Shown here one piece after another: positions 20,013-28,645 of a stretch of 64,000 nt of DNA. Position numbers and translations under genes: made by a program. Under the pieces are notes generated by a model that ran no database searches, was not told the DNA's origin, and saw only the letters and a program-made list of their open reading frames with translations. The stretch covers positions 1 to 64,000 of the forward strand of contig CAUYUJ010021035.1 in the NCBI GenBank assembly GCA_963575745.1, in the 5' to 3' direction. The stretch comes from Prorocentrum cordatum. Its lineage: Eukaryota; Sar; Dinophyceae; Prorocentrales; Prorocentraceae. Each line of letters starts with the position of its first letter. Positions within the stretch are counted from its first letter, which is position 1.

Positions 20013-21425
20013 TCACTGGAACCGTCTGCCGCATAACGCAAAGTTATCGTGCTCTTCTCTCCCGAAGCCAAACTCCTTGCCCAGGGCCTCCATCACCTTC
20101 GCCATCTTGTCGTTCCCCGTCCAGAGGAAATCGCCCACGTGCATGCAGACGCAGCCCCGCAGACTGTCCGGCCCCCGCCCCTTCGCCTTCGGGTCGTGCA
20201 GCACCAGGAGCGCGGGGCCCGATCGAGAGAGCTCCAGGCGCAACTTGCGCGCCGCCGAGACCACCTTGAAGCGCCGCAGCCTCGGCGCCGCGGGTAGTCC
20301 GAACACCCCATTTCGAACTCTTGCCGGGCGGCCCCGCGGGGAATCTGCAAGCGAGGGACCATGCAAAGGAGCGCGCATCACCAGTGGGTGCCAGACCGCG
20401 CTCGCCCACCTCGCCCGTGGCAAGCGCCGCCCACGTCCTTGGGCCCCAACTTCCACTCCGGGCGCGACGCGGCCACCTGCGTCAGGATCATCTCCGACTG
20501 CGCGGTCGCGCAGGGGGCGTCCACTCGCGCGTTGGCCTTCCCGCCCGAGCGCCTGGGGTCGCCGCGATTGACCGCGAGCCTCGCGTTCGCCTTCAGCGGC
20601 AGGTCTTTCGCCTCCGTCCTCAGCGGGTCGTTCTTGTCGGTCAGCGCCCACCGCGTGCTCGTTATGTAGTCGCCCCTGCCGTCGCGCTCCATCGCTTCCT
20701 CGAGCTCGGCGGACTCCTTCTCCAGCAGCACCTCCACAGACTCCGCGTCGATCCACTTGGCCCACTGAGCTGCCGCCACTTCCTCGTAGTTCACCTCGGT
20801 CGGCGGATCCATCCGCGTTCGCCTTCAGCGGCAGGTCGTTCGCCTCCGTCCTCAGCGGGTGGTTCTTGTCGGTCAGCGCCCACCGCGTGCTCGTTATGTA
20901 GTCGCCCCTGCCGTCGCTTCCTCGAGCTCGGCGGACTCCTTCCCCAGCAGCACCTCCAGACTCCGCGTCGATCCACTTGGCCCGCTGGGCTGCCGCTGCT
21001 TCCTCGTAGAACGCCTCGGTCGGCGGATCCATCCGACTCCAGACCTTCTCCTCTAGAGCCTGGCCCTGCGCCGGCATCGCCTCGAACTCGGTGTCAGTGG
21101 CCGGCGCCGTCTCCAAGTGGCCCAGAAAACGCGGTCGGTCCGCCGTAGGAGCACACTTGAGCCGCGTCGCGGCTCGCTTCGCCGCACCTTCGACCCAAGG
21201 CGCGTCGCCGGGGTGCTTCGCCTCTGGCAGTTCAGCTTCCTCCGCGTCGCGCTTCCGACCTTGGGGGAGATCTTCCTGCGCGGCCTGCGGCGGCCCCGCC
21301 GCGGGTTCCCGAAATGCCTCGGACCCCCCAAGCGGAGGGGTGCTCGGAGCGAAGTCGCCGTAGGGCCCGAACTGGCCCTCGGGGGCGATGGTCGCCACTG
21401 GGTCCGATCGAGCGGTTGGAAGCAT
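20013..21425 (-). pseudogene. copia reverse transcriptase, catalytic residue lost
   Basis: One frame opens at 21425 and is crossed by frameshifts. Recognisable RT text includes EAFYEEAAAAQRAKWIDAES, TSTRWALTDKN, DLPLKANARL and DAPCATAQSEMILTQVAASR, then RNGVFGLPAAPRLRRFK, and CVCMHVGDFLWTGNDKMA near the end with EEHDNFALCGRRF. The catalytic (Y/H)VDD is HVGD: the first Asp is Gly (GGC at 20135-20133). A stretch of about 220 bp is duplicated in tandem (20583-20812 and 20815-21034), repeating the ITSTRWALTDKN block. The enzyme would copy element RNA into cDNA; as it stands it cannot. Confidence 0.7.
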
Positions 21426-21531
21426 AGACCGCTCTCACACCTCACTCACGCGCTTCTGGATGGTCTTCGCCGCGCGCAGCGCCTTGGACTAGCTCGGATC
21501 TTCGCCTTGATCTCGCAGCCGCTGCGCCACA

Positions 21532-21840
21532 TCATGCAGCCACCGCGGCCGAGGCCGGGATCTCATTCGTCGGCTCCTGCGGCCCCTCCTGCTCAGCGTG
21601 GCCCTCCACTGCCTCGTCGACTTGCGAAAGTCGAGCCTCCGCCTCCGGCGCCTCAGGTCCGTCGCCTTCAGCTCGGTCATCTTCGCCCTCTTCCTCGCGC
21701 GCCTTGGTCGCGTCTTCCATGTTCGGCCCCCCGTCGCCCTCCATCTCGAGCAGCGCCTTCTCCGCGATGCCCAGCTGCCCTCGTGGCGCCGATGCCCGGC
21801 GCCTCGTCGGGCGACGCGCGGCGGGCCGCCGCAGGGTCAC
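21532..21840 (-). pseudogene. acidic linker between integrase and RT
   Basis: The frame is Glu/Asp/Ala-rich (EDATKAREEEGEDDRAEGDG, PEAPEAEARLSQVDEAVEGH) as expected for the spacer between integrase and reverse transcriptase. No domain is recognised. Confidence 0.45.
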
Positions 21841-21955
21841 ACTTGGTCGACAGCCCCTCGTAAGGAACGCAGATGGCCGCTGGCTCGACTCCGATGGCGA
21901 CAGCCAGCCCGTGCCAGGCCTTGAAAATCAAAACTGGGCCCTTCCTCCACCGGCT

Positions 21956-22199
21956 CTACCGCTCGCCCTCGCGGTGGAAGTAGACCGCGTCGCCGAGCTT
22001 CGCGTTCGTGCTTGGAGGCGCCCCGCGGCCCCGAGCAACCAGAGCTCGCCGCAGTCGCTTGCTGGCGCCCAGCTTCTCCAGCGCCGCCTTCGCCGCGCCG
22101 TGGACCCGCGGCCGCTTCGTCAAGCAAGGGCCGTTGCCCGCCGCGTCTTGCGACGCAAGCTGGGAGCGGCCGCGCTCGCTCAGCAGTCCCGCGGCGGCG
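21956..22199 (-). pseudogene. copia integrase C-terminal part
   Basis: The frame reads AAGLLSERGRSQLASQDAAG, then HGAAKAALEKLGASKRLRRA and PPSTNAKLGDAVYFHREGER. The GD-x-V-Y-F-x-R stretch is the small beta-barrel strand found after the integrase core in this copia lineage. Confidence 0.55.
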
Positions 22200-22720
22200 T
22201 CAGGGATCGACCCGGCACGAGTTGTGCTGGCGAAAACCCGGACTCGTTGATCCCCTGGTTCTTGGCCCACAGGTTATCATCGCAGCAGCGGCCGTCACTT
22301 CCAACTCGGTCTCAGTGTCCGCCTCCGCAGTGCCGGCCCTCCAGAGCACCTCCCATTCGCCTCCAGCTCGCTCGCGCATGCCACTCTGCCGCGGCGCCCC
22401 CGCCGCCGCGAACCACACTTGCGCGCCGCAGCCCTCCGGCAGCCGGAACACCTCCTTGTAGAACTCGCCGCCGTTGTCACATGCTAGCCAGCAGGGCGCG
22501 CCAGCCCAGCTACAGCAAACCAGCTCCAGCGCCTGGGCTACGATGCCGGGATGCTTGCTCTTGATGGGCGCGGCGCCACCACCTGGAAGCCCGTCTTGAT
22601 GTCTACGATGTTGAGCATCTCCAGCGCCGCGCCCGAGTTCGCGCGCACCGTGGGCAGGTCGATCGCGATCTGCTCACCGAGCTCCTTCACCTTCTTGAGC
22701 CGCGCGGGGAAACTGGCGCG
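22200..22720 (-). pseudogene. copia integrase catalytic core (DDE)
   Basis: Over two frames the core reads KKVKELGEQIAIDLPTVRAN, MLNIVDIKTGFQVVAP, then APCWLACDNGGEFYKEVF, RLPEGCGAQVWFAAAGAP and RQSGMRERAGGEW. The first Asp (AID), second Asp (CDNGGEF, near 22475) and Glu (in RER or GGE) of the DDE triad are all present. The enzyme would insert element cDNA, leaving the 5-bp duplication seen here. A frameshift near 22580-22500 and another at about 22440 separate the pieces. Confidence 0.65.
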
Positions 22721-23041
22721 TCAAATGGCTGGTCTGTTCGTCTCGTGGCGCACTGGGCACTGCAACTGCGCCGCCGCCGCGATGGCCTCGTCGCTCGCCC
22801 CGCGCGCGCGGGGCGCCCGCGCAAGCTGATCCTTCGACGGGTGCCTGTGGTTCTTGTGGATTCTGAGCACGACGTTCCTGACCTCCTTCGATACCTTCGT
22901 CTCCGTCAGCGTCATCAGATCCTCCTGGGGTTCTTTTGGCCGGCAAGTCCACGAATCCCCGATCATCCATCTCCTCTGGGCCCCCCATCGGAGTCCCCCT
23001 CGGCAGCGAGCGCCTCCTCTGTGCCGAGCCAGGTTCAGCAT
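22721..23041 (-). pseudogene. copia integrase, N-terminal zinc-binding region
   Basis: The frame carries VLRIHKNHRHPSKDQLARAP, ASDEAIAAAAQLQCPVRHET and NRPAI. This is the HHCC-type pre-integrase motif (H-x3-H, about 30 residues, C-x2-C); the second Cys is replaced by R-H here (C-P-V-R-H), consistent with decay. HPS and the following K/R-D-x-L match the copia family signature. Confidence 0.6.
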
Positions 23042-23175
23042 GCCCTTCGCGATGCCCCTTGCCAGCTCCGAAATTCAATGGCCGTCCGCGCCGTCGCGCC
23101 CGGGCCCCCGATGGCGAGGTCATGCCCGTGCGATTGGTCGCATTGCCGGTTGAGGTCTACAAGCAGCTCCCCATG

Positions 23176-23766
23176 TTACGCCAGAAACCTCGTTGGCTTC
23201 CAATGTGCCCCTCCACGCTTCGAGGTCAGCCCGTGCATGCAGTGGTCCACCTCCGCGGCGTAGCTCTCCTTGATAAGCTCTTTAAGTTCTGGCTCACCCC
23301 ATGCCCGCGACCACCTCGGGTTCTCGATCAACCAAGCACCTCCATAACCTTTCGCGACCTTCGCCTCGTCCCTCACAAATCTGAGAAAGGGTCGGTCTCG
23401 ATCTTGTCGCTCTTGAACTTTGGCCAGGCCCCCGGGTCCTTCTGGAAGAGAAGTCAGATTACTCCAAGGGCTGCAGGGGAAAGCCATCAGCACCAACTTC
23501 GGCTTCTTCGTCTCGATGTCCTGCATCACCTCGCGGCGCTTCTTGGGCGATCGCAAGTCGTCGCCAAATTCCAGCGAGTAGCTCCGTATGGTCGGGAGCC
23601 ACTGCTTTGCAGCCTCCTTGCGCACCGCCTCCTTCGTCGTGAACACCTCCGCGATCCACGGCCGCGCCCCGGTCTTCTCGCTGACCGCCGCCTCGCGCTC
23701 GGCCCCCCGCGAATCGAAGGCGGGCCCGGACTCCGTCAAGTGGGCCTCGGGCTTGGTGTTGATCAC
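23176..23766 (-). pseudogene. methyltransferase-like segment of the copia polyprotein
   Basis: A well-kept frame reads WIAEVFTTKEAVRKEAAKQW, SLEFGDDLRSPKKRREVMQD, KKPKLVLMAFPCSPWSNL, then FLRFVRDEAKVAKGYGGAWL leading to IENPRWSRAW, and DHCMHGLTS...GAHWKPTRF. The pair PC-x-x-W/F-S and ENP, with a preceding hydrophobic strand and an upstream acidic strand end, resembles motifs IV (PCQ) and VI (ENV) of C5-cytosine methyltransferases. Retrotransposon-borne cytosine methyltransferases have been reported in dinoflagellates. It lies between protease and integrase. The SAM-binding FxGxG motif I is not evident, so an active enzyme is not claimed; a host-like nuclease or structural fold remains possible. 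Confidence 0.5.
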
Positions 23767-24093
23767 CTGCAGGTCGCGCTGCAGGGGGCGCAGCTGGTCC
23801 TTCGCCAGCGTCTTGGCACCGTTCTGTCTCCACCGCCGGAGTCAGGCCGACCTGGTCCGCAAAGTTCACCTCCTTCGCGACCTTCAGCGGCGTCGCCGCG
23901 CCCGCCATAGCGGCGCCGAACAGCCACGTCGACAACGCCGAGGGTCCTCGAGCTGCGGGGCGCGCTCGATAATCGAAAGGCGGCGGGCGCGTCGCCGCGC
24001 CGCCGGCCGCCGGGCCTCTCGAGCCCGACCGGGCTCGCACGAACGGCACCTCGTCGTGCGCGCAAGCTGCGTCCTTCAGCGCCGGTATCGCCA

Positions 24094-24708
24094 TCAGCTC
24101 CGGGTCGCCGTCCGTCGGGACCTCGCGGTCGCGGGCGCACTCCACCAGCTCGCTCTTGTTCTTGAGGCCCAAGGGAGGCAATGCTCGCATGCGCCTCCTC
24201 GTCGCGCTTGATTCCCACGAGCTCGGCGCCCACGGGGCCAGGCTGCCTTGCCTGCTGGCCCAGCGGGGCCTGAGGCCCCCGGCGAAGCGCCCACCCTCGC
24301 GAGCGCCTCACCTTCTCCCTGCGTCCTCGGCCTCTGCTTCGCACTGGCCTCCATCAGTCGGTCGATCAGCACCTCGATGCTCGCGTGCCCCGCTCGGGCG
24401 ATCTCCAGCGCCTCAGCCATGTCCACCAGCGCGCCCCGGGGAACACGGAGCAGCTGGTCTCGATCGCAGAGCAGCGGCCGTTCCTCCGACGAGGTCGGCC
24501 TCGGCCTCTCGGGCCCCGACCCCCAGTAGAGCCGGGTGGTCGCGTTCCTCGGGGGGTCGAGCGGCTCGAACGCCCCCTCGCATTGCACCCCGTCGATCCA
24601 CCGCAGCTCCTCTATGACGTCGCCCGTGTCCAGGCAGATCGTCTCGCGGGCCCTTACCAGCTTCCAGTGAGGCCCGTCGCGGTTCGAGGACTTGAGCGCC
24701 CTGGCATT
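24094..24708 (-). pseudogene. copia polyprotein linker
   Basis: In the frame of the protease, after the TGA, the text continues HWKLVRARETICLDTGDVIE, ELRWIDGVQCEGAFEPLDPP, and MAEALEIARAGHASIEVLID, then becomes Gly/Ala/Pro/Arg-rich. No catalytic domain is recognised. Between 24.19 and 23.77 kb another frame carries GLKNKSELVECARDREVPTD and ADQVGLTPAVETERC, so a frameshift lies near 24.2 kb. Confidence 0.45.
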
Positions 24709-25302
24709 TCAGTCCTGGCGCTCCTGCGCCTCCATGCCGGAGACGTCTATCCCGCCGTCGAGCATGCCCCAGTCTTCGTTTCTTTCCTCTGGAACGGCCT
24801 CCTCCTCAGCAGCCCGTCGGTCAGCCTCTCGAGCGGCCACCTCGGATCGCGCCGTCGTCGGCGCCTCTTGCATCTTAGACTTTTCCCTGAACGCCGCCTC
24901 GGTCGCCGGGGGCCCCGACGGAGTGTTCCAGCTGTCGCGCGGGAAGGTTGGCATTGAGCAGTGTCCACCGTCCGTCTCGTTCAAGCGCTTCGGCGCGATG
25001 CCGAGCTTGTCAGATTTGAACAAATCCTCCGCGCATTTGATGTCCGCGCCCATGCCCCTGAGCGCGTCCTTGCCGATGAGCAACTGCAGCGCAGAGTCCT
25101 CGATGACCGAGAAGGTCAGGCGGGCGTCGACCCCGAAGGCCGACGCCAGCACCGCCCGGCACTCCTTGGATATCTGCTTCTCGCCGTTCCCGAACCAGAA
25201 CACGGCGAGCTGGGGCTCCTGCTTGATGTGCTCATCGATGCCCAGCTCCTTGCAGCGATCCTCGATCCTGTTGGCGTAGGCGTCTCTACTGTGCCGTTGC
25301 AA
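24709..25302 (-). pseudogene. copia aspartic protease remnant
   Basis: The frame contains FGNGEKQISKECRAV, FGVDARLTFSVIEDSALQLLIG and KDALRGMGADIKC. These match the second half of retroelement proteases (F-G-N-G-x3-(S/T)-x-x-x2, a V-I-x-G/D-x-A-P-L-L-I-G-x-D-x-L stretch, then G-A-x-(I/L)). The catalytic D-(S/T)-G-A should lie upstream of FGNG but is not visible in any frame near 25300-25380, where the sequence carries an unrelated low-complexity patch, so the active site appears lost. The frame ends at an in-frame TGA (24711-24709), and the same frame continues downstream. Confidence 0.6.
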
Positions 25303-25366
25303 GACGAGCCCAGCATTCCGTCGAGCATTCCGTCATCACCATGACCACCAATGGACGCAGACGACA

Positions 25367-26040
25367 TCAAGACCCCTTGGACCCCTCGCTCGTCGCTTGG
25401 CCCATCTGTCCATCTGGTGGCATCGGAGTCGCGACGGAAGAGTCGGGGCGCAGCCCGCGGCCGAGCCCTGGCCCATTCGCCGACCCTGCGCCATGGTCGA
25501 CGAAAGAATGCGGGGCACCACTCCCGCAGCCAGGAAGCAGCCCATCCGCCGACCCTCCGCCGCCAGAAGAACGCGGGGCACAACTCCCGCAGCCGAGCGA
25601 CCTCGTGGCCACGAGCACCTCGAACGTCTGCGGGATTCCTGCCTCCTCTAGCTCCTGGTCGCCTGGGTCGGCCATCTCCAGGAAATCGCGGCCGCGCGCG
25701 GCGCGGCGGACGTCGCGGTCGTCGCCCATGCATCTGCAGTCCTCGCACCGCGGCTCCACGCTCAAGTACCCGAAGTCGCGCTTGGTCACCGGTACCTCGA
25801 ACGCACCCCTCTGGAAGATCGCCTCCAGCGCGTCGCGAAGCTCCTGGGTCCCCAACAGATCGACCACCATCGCGTCTCGCGGCTTGATCTTCTGCTGTAA
25901 CTTCCTCTTGGCCTGCTCGGCATTCCACTCCTTGAGCCTTGGGCAACCGGGGCCGCCTGCCCGGTGGCCCTTCTCGCCGCAGGCGTGGCAGTCGGAGTTA
26001 TTATTGTCGTGGTCCTTGTTGCCCCGCCGAAACTCGACGC
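25367..26040 (-). pseudogene. copia gag zinc knuckle and linker
   Basis: At 25990-25943 the frame has C-H-A-C-G-E-K-G-H-R then C, a CX2CX4HX6C knuckle with slightly long last spacing, followed by CPRLKEWNAEQAKRKLQQ. Further on come QELRDALEAIFQRGAFEVP and a second Cys cluster CEDCRCMG. The last third is an imperfect duplication of about 60-66 bp (25483-25605) that translates to two similar Gly/Ser/Cys-rich blocks. The frame closes at 25367. Confidence 0.6.
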
Positions 26041-27072
26041 GAACTTCGCCCCGCTGCTCGAGCTCGGGCCCGAGCCTTTGCCACTGACCCTGCCGCCGAA
26101 CTTGCGGTCCTTCCGCGCCTCCTTCACGCGCTTCTTGCTCTCGCGCACCGTGATGAGGCCCTCCATCATCGATTCCGCGCCGCTCTCGAGGTCGAGCTCC
26201 TGTGTCAGCTCGGGGCCATTCTCAGCCTCTTCGAGCACCGTCGAGAGCGCCTCGAGCTCTGCGGCGAGGACCCCATCGAGGTCGTAGTCGTGCTCCGTCG
26301 TCAAGGCCTCCTCGGCAGCAGTCTCGTCGTCGGCGTCGCCATCGAAGCTGCCGAGCTCCGCGCTCAGAGCCTCCGACTCAACCTCGTCGAGCTGACTTAT
26401 GCCGCCCAGGTCCTCCGTCAAATTGGCCTCCGTGAGCATCCGTATCGCCTTCTTCTTCAGCAGCTGCGTCCCTGGTCTGTTGACAGTGATCGGCTTCCGG
26501 CTGCGGCCGAAAATGCTCGGGCGGCGCTCCGTCGTGTGTAGATTCGGGAACACTCTTATGAGTGCTGGCACCACTTCGCGTATCTCCATACTGCCGCCGG
26601 TAGAGGTCATCGACATACTCTTCTGCGCGTCCGCCAAGCCGGTCTTCTCGATGAGCCACCAGCCCGCCGTTCTCGGTGGGAGGGCCAAGTCTTCTTCGCC
26701 AACTTGGCTACGCGCCTCCCCGAACCTGATTATCCACGCGTCCAAATCCTCTCCGGCCCGTCGGCGCAGCTGCTTGTAGAAATAATTCATCACCTGCCCT
26801 CGCCTGGTCGGCTCGTCTACGCCCATCGTCGCGAGCACCTCCATCAGCCTGTTGATACCCGCCATCATGTCGAACTCCTCCCAGTGCTGGCGCTCCTCTT
26901 CGGGGTTCTCGTCATCCTGCTGGGACTCTTCCGCCGCGTCGGCGTCCAGCTCCTTGTCCTGTACCCACGTCCAGGGGTTCGCACGTAGCTCGACCATCGG
27001 GATGGATTCTCCAAGCGTCTTCGCTGGGCCCGTCGAGCATCTCACCACCCGGGCAGCCCATGACCAACTCAC
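26041..27072 (-). pseudogene. gag: copia gag, capsid region
   Basis: A long frame covers the gag body: WEEFDMMAGINRLMEVLATMG, MNYFYKQLRRRAGEDLDAWI, RFGEARSQVGEEDLALPP, then GWWLIEKTGL, followed by a long acidic region rich in Glu/Asp/Leu and a Lys/Arg patch (RVKEARKDRKFGGR). The P-x-x-(G/A)-W-W-L-(I/L)-E-K pattern recurs in dinoflagellate copia gags. The protein would pack element RNA in cytoplasmic particles. Reading must shift one frame near 26040 to enter the zinc-knuckle segment. No ATG with good context was chosen, because the real N terminus lies upstream at 27.1-27.3 kb. Confidence 0.6.
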
Positions 27073-27092
27073 GTCCAGGTTGATCCCTTAAT

Positions 27093-27320
27093 TCATAACG
27101 CCACGTCCTTCTTGTATCGCCGCCACCTGCCTGGCGATCCGTCCCAAGACGGGATGCCCTCGAGGTCGCGGCTCGTCCACTGCGGCGCCTGCACCCAGCT
27201 CGTCGCGGAACGCCGCTGCCACGCCGAGCCGCCTCCACTATGCCGTGGAGGTAGCGCATCTGGGGTGAGAACTCCTCCGCCCCTTGCCGGATGCCGCCGT
27301 AGAGTCGATGAATATCTCAT
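27093..27320 (-). pseudogene. gag: copia gag N terminus, broken by TGA
   Basis: The end of this frame reads APQWTSRDLEGIPSWDGSPG followed by RWRRYKKDVAL and a TGA. The (I/V)PSWDG...W-R-R-Y-x-x-(E/D)VA motif is the characteristic beginning of dinoflagellate copia gag proteins. After the stop the text continues in other frames (YELRDQPGRELVMGCPGG, then the 27072 frame), so one or two frameshifts follow at once. Confidence 0.55.
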
Positions 27321-27448
27321 CGATCCCGTCGTGGTACTTGATCGTGATCACGTCCTTCTCGCTGCTGTCGTCCAGCGTTTGCTGTAGTCTCCTCGAAACT
27401 GTATGTAGCGCACTCGTTCTCTCTCTGTCGCCTGGCGCGCCAACCGGC

Positions 27449-27460
27449 GCTCCGCTACCA
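27449..27460 (-). other. primer-binding site, initiator-Met tRNA type
   Basis: One base inside the 5' LTR the element reads TGGTAGCGGAGC. Its complement, GCTCCGCTACCA, is the expected 3' end of an initiator methionine tRNA (ending CTACCA), the usual primer of Ty1/copia elements. The polypurine tract expected next to the 3' LTR was not identified. Confidence 0.6.
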
Positions 27461-27461
27461 C

Positions 27462-27698
27462 TGCGGAGCCGACGGTATCAATAGCGTCCTCCCCCTCCAG
27501 TTCTGCAGCGGGATATGGCGGCGGGCGCGCGGCAGCGCCAAGGGGACAGACGTCTTTACTCGGTCACACGCTCCTGCAACCAAATCGTCTCAAGCCGGCC
27601 ACGAGCCAGAAAGCATCGGTCGAGCGAGCGAGGGGGGGATAGAGAGAAATGCACAGAGCAGGGGGGGAGTCTGGGCCTGGGAGCCGCGTTTTTCAACA
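27462..27698 (-). repeat. 5' LTR of the copia element
   Basis: The 237-bp LTR reads TGTTGAAAAACGCGG at its 5' end and GGCTCCGCA at its 3' end in element orientation. TGTTG is a common copia LTR start. It should contain promoter and polyadenylation signals; I see no TATA box I would defend. Confidence 0.8.
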
Positions 27699-27703
27699 GC
27701 CAT
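27699..27703. repeat. target-site duplication GCCAT, right
   Basis: GCCAT directly follows the terminal CA of the right LTR, matching 18172-18176. A 5-bp duplication is the usual size for copia and gypsy integrases. Confidence 0.7.
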
Positions 27704-28424
27704 CAGAAATGGACCCTGGACGCAAAGGTGCCCCCCCAAGGGATTCGGTCGAGACCTCTCGGGCGCGGGGATTGAACAAAAACAATCCGTCGGAGGTCTT
27801 GGGACGGGGGGCGCACCTGTGGGAGGATGGGCCTCCTGAGGAGGCGAAGCGGCGGGCCTCTCAAAGGGACCATCGGCTATTACCGAGAGGCTTCCCTGCA
27901 GAAGCCGAGGAGGCTTCCGAAGAGGCCTTTGTACCCTTCTCTTTGAAGATCCCTCCTCCTCGCCCCCCCTCACTCAAACATTCGGCGTTGTGTTCTTTCC
28001 TTCCTGGAGACTGGCGTTTCATCCTGGGCCGTTTTCAGACGGAGTTGGGGCCCAGCGAGGGCCCCCAGAGGCCGAAGACGGCGAAGAGCCATCCGCCTTG
28101 ATTTTTAAAAGACGGTGGATGTCTGTGGGGAGACGATCGGACCTCTCTCGGTGTGCGCTCTGACCAAAGTTTCGAGGCGAATCCAGCCGCGGCGACGAGG
28201 GCCTCCCAGGAGGCCCACAACGGCCAGAACGGGGGCTCCCTGAGATCCGACGGCGCGAAAACTCGATCATGAAGAATCACGACCGAGGCCCTAAGAACTC
28301 TCCTAGACGCAATCTTCCTGCGCAAACCTCGGAGCCGGCTCGATCCGTGAGGGCCCCGGGGCGCCGAATCGGGCGACCAAAGAGCCCGGCCCGACATGAT
28401 CGAGGCGCCAGGGTCTCAGGAGGA
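27704..28424. other. spacer or intron with dispersed repeat
   Basis: After the copia element the sequence holds GC-rich DNA and copy B of a dispersed repeat (28012-28370). No exon is supported. Confidence 0.45.
28012..28370 (+). repeat. dispersed repeat family copy B (longest)
   Basis: It begins GCGTTTCATCCTGGGCCG, has CCCAGCGAGGGCCCCC and AGGCCGAAGACGG, then GGACCTCTC, and ends with CGCAAACCTCGGAGCC and GGCTCGATCCGTGAGGG. The same blocks in the same order occur at 33471-33700; partial copies lie at 16763 and 15632-16291, and an inverted one at 29694-29775. Confidence 0.6.
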
Positions 28425-28645
28425 GCAGAAGAAAGAACAGGAGTGGATTCATGTACGTGTACGTCCTCCTGTCGCTGCTTAGCATTGACCCGCGCCTCTT
28501 GGGCCCCGCCCGCCTCCTCTCGCGGCGGTCCGGGGGCGGCGGGCGCCGCGGCACCCGCGGGCGCCAGCGAGGCCTCCAGCGCCCGCTGCAGGTCCTCCTC
28601 CTCGTCCTCCGCCGCGGGCGCCGCGCGCGCCGCGGGCGCCCGCTC
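28425..28645 (-). CDS. exon with ubiquitin-interacting motif
   Basis: After an AG|G acceptor (28647-28646) the frame reads ERAPAARAAPAAEDEEEDLQ, then RALEASLAPAGAA, an Ala/Pro linker and EEAGGAQEARVNAKQRQEDV. EEEDLQRALEASLA fits the ubiquitin-interacting motif exactly: acidic residues, a leucine, x-x-Ala, hydrophobic, x-x-Ser, hydrophobic. Such helices bind the Ile44 patch of ubiquitin. On the same strand 5.5 kb upstream lies an exon with a UBA domain, so both probably belong to one ubiquitin-binding protein; the satellite at 30.3-32.5 kb would then be intronic. The 3' boundary is uncertain (possible GA or GT donors near 28440). The Ala/Pro-rich flanks are typical of dinoflagellate proteins. 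Confidence 0.55.

Larger units (their letters stand above)
18177..27698 (-). mobile_element. full-length decayed Ty1/copia LTR retrotransposon
   Basis: Two direct repeats of about 240 bp (18177-18416, 27462-27698) flank 9 kb of minus-strand polyprotein remnants in the order gag, zinc knuckle, protease, methyltransferase-like segment, integrase, reverse transcriptase, RNase H. Integrase before RT is the copia order. The element is bounded by GCCAT on both sides (18172-18176 and 27699-27703), a 5-bp target-site duplication. In element orientation the 5' LTR starts TGTTG and ends CGCA, and a primer-binding site follows one base later. Many frameshifts, in-frame stops, an internal duplication in RT and a lost RT catalytic Asp show it is inactive. 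At 9.5 kb it is longer than typical copia elements because of extra segments. It may sit inside a host intron, as UBA/UIM gene exons lie beyond it on the same strand. Confidence 0.85.

Noticed and set aside
24709-25380. Intact copia protease active site
   Set aside because: The FGNG...LLIG half is clear but no D-(S/T)-G-A is visible upstream in any frame.
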